The notes under the pieces were generated by a model. It had not been told where the DNA came from, ran no database searches, and saw nothing but the letters and a program-made list of their open reading frames with translations. A stretch of 8,537 bases of DNA from Coriobacteriia bacterium (lineage in GTDB: Bacteria > Actinomycetota > Coriobacteriia > Anaerosomatales > Anaerosomataceae): positions 1 to 8,537 of the forward strand of contig JAFGUS010000219.1 of NCBI GenBank assembly GCA_016938395.1, read 5' to 3'. This document shows, piece after piece, positions 6,956-8,537 of this stretch; the first letter of the stretch is position 1, and every line of letters starts with the position of its first letter. Both the position numbers and the translations under genes were made by a program.

Positions 6956-7708
6956 CTACAGCGGTACGACGACCGGCACACCGTCCACCTCGGCCAGCGC
7001 GACCGGCACGCCGTAGACCTCCGCGATACTCTCCGGGGTGAGCACCTCGGGGCCGCCACACGCGTGTACCCGGCCGTCCGAGAGCAGCAGGAAGGCATCG
7101 GCGAAGCGAAGCGCGAGATTGAGGTCGTGCATCACCGCGATGACCGCCACTCCCTGCGCGGACGTCACGCGTTTGACGGTGTCGAGCACGTCGAGCTGGT
7201 TGCGCAGGTCCAGACTCGAGGTCGGCTCGTCGAGCAACAGCACACGCGGCTCCTGGGCGAGCGCCCTGGCGATTATGGTCTTCTGCAACTCGCCACCGGA
7301 GAGTTCGTCGATCGGACGCATCGCAAGATGCTCCAGTCCGAGTTCGGCAAGCACGTCCTCCACCACGTGATGGTCCCTGTGGCTCGCACTCCACGTGATA
7401 TGCGGCGTACGTCCCACCAGGACCGTGTCGTACACGGTCATGTGGCTCGCCTCGGCGCGCTGAGGGACATGGCCGATCCGGCGTGCGCGCTCGGTGCCGC
7501 TCATCAGGTGCACATCGTCCTCGCCCAGCAGCACCGTACCAGCCTGCGGCCGGACGATCCTGGTGATGCAGCGCAGCAGTGTGGACTTGCCCGCACCGTT
7601 GTTCCCGAGCACGGCGAGGAACTCACCCGGCTGCACCGTGAAGCTCACGTCCTGGAGCACCGGAGCCGAGCGGTATCCGAACGTCACGCCCTCGACGGCG
7701 AGCATCAT
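6956..7708 (-). CDS. FepC/BtuD-type ABC transporter ATP-binding protein
   Basis: This 250-aa protein is the ATPase of a type II (FecCD-partnered) importer. It binds the inner face of the membrane permease and powers uptake of a metal chelate or corrinoid. The start is ATG 7708: ATGA overlaps the permease stop by 4 nt, with GAGGAGG 8 nt upstream (7717-7723). A second ATG follows immediately (7705). Motifs in order are Walker A GNNGAGKST (35-43), Q-loop Q83 (VPQR), signature LSGGELQ (136-142, Glu where LSGGQ is usual), Walker B VLLLDEP (156-162), D-loop SSLD (164-167) and switch H194 (VMHDLN). All catalytic positions are present and the length is typical. The substrate (cobalamin, siderophore, heme, molybdate or tungstate) cannot be told from the ATPase. 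Confidence 0.93.
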   Translation of the reverse strand: MMLAVEGVTFGYRSAPVLQDVSFTVQPGEFLAVLGNNGAGKSTLLRCITRIVRPQAGTVLLGEDDVHLMSGTERARRIGHVPQRAEASHMTVYDTVLVGRTPHITWSASHRDHHVVEDVLAELGLEHLAMRPIDELSGGELQKTIIARALAQEPRVLLLDEPTSSLDLRNQLDVLDTVKRVTSAQGVAVIAVMHDLNLALRFADAFLLLSDGRVHACGGPEVLTPESIAEVYGVPVALAEVDGVPVVVPL

Positions 7709-8537
7709 GCCGACCGCCTCCTCGCGACCAGCAGGTACAGGAAGAGCGGCGCGCCGAGGAACGAGGTGATCGCGCCGACCGGCAACACCACCGGCGAGAT
7801 GAGCGTGCGGCCGAGCGTGTCTGCGGCGAGCAGCAGCAACGCTCCAGCCGCCGCCGACGCCGGCAACAAGAAGCGATGATCGCTTCCCATGACCCGCCGC
7901 ACGAGATGCGGCCCCACGAGTCCGATGAACCCGATGATGCCGAGGAACGCTACGGCCACGGCGGTGACGAAGGAGGCGATGAACATCCCGAGCAACCGCA
8001 CGCGCTCGACCTCCACTCCAAGTCCGTGCGCAGACTCCGCGCCTGTCTCGAGCGCGTTGTAGTCCCAGCGATGCCAGAAGAAGTACGCGCCGCACAGCAC
8101 CACTGCGGCTGCCATCACCGCAACGTCGCGCCATGCCGCTCGCCCGAGGTCACCGAACGTCCAGAAGACCACGGCGGCGACCTGCGTGTCCTCGGCGAAG
8201 TACTGCATAAGCGCCGTGCCGGCGGAGAAGAGCGAGCCGAGCGCCACACCCGCGAGAACGATGGTCTCCGGCGTCGTTCCGCGGGTGCGCGATATGAGCA
8301 GCACGGCGAGCGTGGCCGCCATGGCCCCCGCGAACGCGAAGCCCGCCACCGACCACACGTTGGAGATGCGCACGGCGTCGGCCGCGGCCGTCCCGGTGGC
8401 GCCCGCGCCGAAGCCGATGATCGCGAGCGCCGCACCGAACGCGGCCCCCTGCGAGATGCCGAGCGTGAACGGTGATGCAAGCGGGTTGCGCAGCACGCCT
8501 TGCATGACGGCCCCCGCGATGGCGAGTCCGGCGCCCG
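7705..8537 (-). CDS. FecCD-family ABC transporter permease (5' end outside window)
   Basis: The frame is open to the window edge. The upstream codons read GAGLAIAGAV before MQGVLRNPLASP, which is the middle of the conserved FecCD N-terminal block, so Met at 8505 is internal and the gene is cut by the window. About 276 residues are visible of a family usually near 330-350. Hydrophobic helices run throughout. The C-terminal hallmark is clear: GIIGFIGLVGPHLVRR, then GSDHRFLLPASAAAGA, then LAADTLGR and LPVGAITSFLGAPLF. The GLVGPH region is the usual ATPase-coupling stretch. The protein forms the homodimeric channel of a type II importer. One oddity is that the usual P-x-E-[IL]-P-V-G reads PVVLPVG (Val for Glu, codon 7786-7788). 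The stop overlaps the ATPase start. No substrate-binding protein gene is seen; it may lie upstream. Confidence 0.93.
   Translation of the reverse strand, partial: GAGLAIAGAVMQGVLRNPLASPFTLGISQGAAFGAALAIIGFGAGATGTAAADAVRISNVWSVAGFAFAGAMAATLAVLLISRTRGTTPETIVLAGVALGSLFSAGTALMQYFAEDTQVAAVVFWTFGDLGRAAWRDVAVMAAAVVLCGAYFFWHRWDYNALETGAESAHGLGVEVERVRLLGMFIASFVTAVAVAFLGIIGFIGLVGPHLVRRVMGSDHRFLLPASAAAGALLLLAADTLGRTLISPVVLPVGAITSFLGAPLFLYLLVARRRSA
7717..7723 (-). promoter_or_regulatory. Ribosome binding site of the ABC ATPase gene
   Basis: GAGGAGG on the - strand, within the 3' end of the permease gene, lies 8 nt before ATG 7708 (11 nt before the second ATG at 7705). It favours the first ATG, which forms a 4-nt ATGA overlap with the permease stop. 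Confidence 0.7.

Noticed and set aside
5975..7879. 634-codon open frame on the + strand opposite glmL and the ABC ATPase gene
   Set aside because: It is a shadow of two well-supported - strand genes in GC-rich DNA. It is rich in Arg, His and Gly, has no recognisable domain, and crosses the boundary between two real genes.

Overview
The window is high-GC DNA with dense coding, strong Shine-Dalgarno sites and several 4-nt stop/start overlaps. The gene content (a tungsten-type aldehyde:ferredoxin oxidoreductase, a GlmL/MutL-type reactivase of B12-dependent mutases, a FecCD-type importer) points to a strict anaerobe. My guess is a Coriobacteriia-like actinobacterium, but nothing here proves the taxon (no rRNA, tRNA or marker gene).

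Layout. On the + strand, one gene (about 90-1949) encodes an AOR-family oxidoreductase, followed by a rho-independent terminator at 1974-2008. Everything else is on the - strand and converges on that terminator. Read in its own direction (from 8537 down to 2018) it is: a FecCD-family ABC permease (its start lies outside the window), its ATPase (4-nt overlap), a GlmL-type ASKHA ATPase (69-bp gap), then after 58 bp four unrecognised genes: zinc-ribbon/TM protein A (215 aa), exported or anchored protein A (271 aa), zinc-ribbon/TM protein B (256 aa), anchored protein B (383 aa). Gaps along this run are -4, 69, 58, 11, 76 and -4 bp, with no convincing terminator between genes, so a single transcription unit is possible but not shown.

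How the genes may work together. The permease and ATPase form the core of a type II importer of the family that carries cobalamin, ferric siderophores, heme, and in some members (MolBC) molybdate or tungstate. No substrate-binding protein is in view. GlmL-type proteins reactivate B12-dependent carbon-skeleton mutases, so corrinoid import is one reading. The nearby AOR needs tungsten, so tungstate import is another. The sequence does not decide between them.

The most novel part is the four-gene block at 2018-5487. It looks like two copies of a two-gene module. In each, a cytoplasmic double-CxxC zinc ribbon is tied through one membrane helix to an extracytoplasmic region, and the gene sits directly upstream of a gene for a membrane-anchored or secreted protein. 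The extracytoplasmic parts of the two zinc-ribbon proteins are related to each other. Each seems to contain two repeats of a motif resembling the BamE/SmpA-OmlA fold. No intergenic stretch exceeds 80 bp. No tRNA, rRNA, IS element, CRISPR array or other mobile feature was seen.
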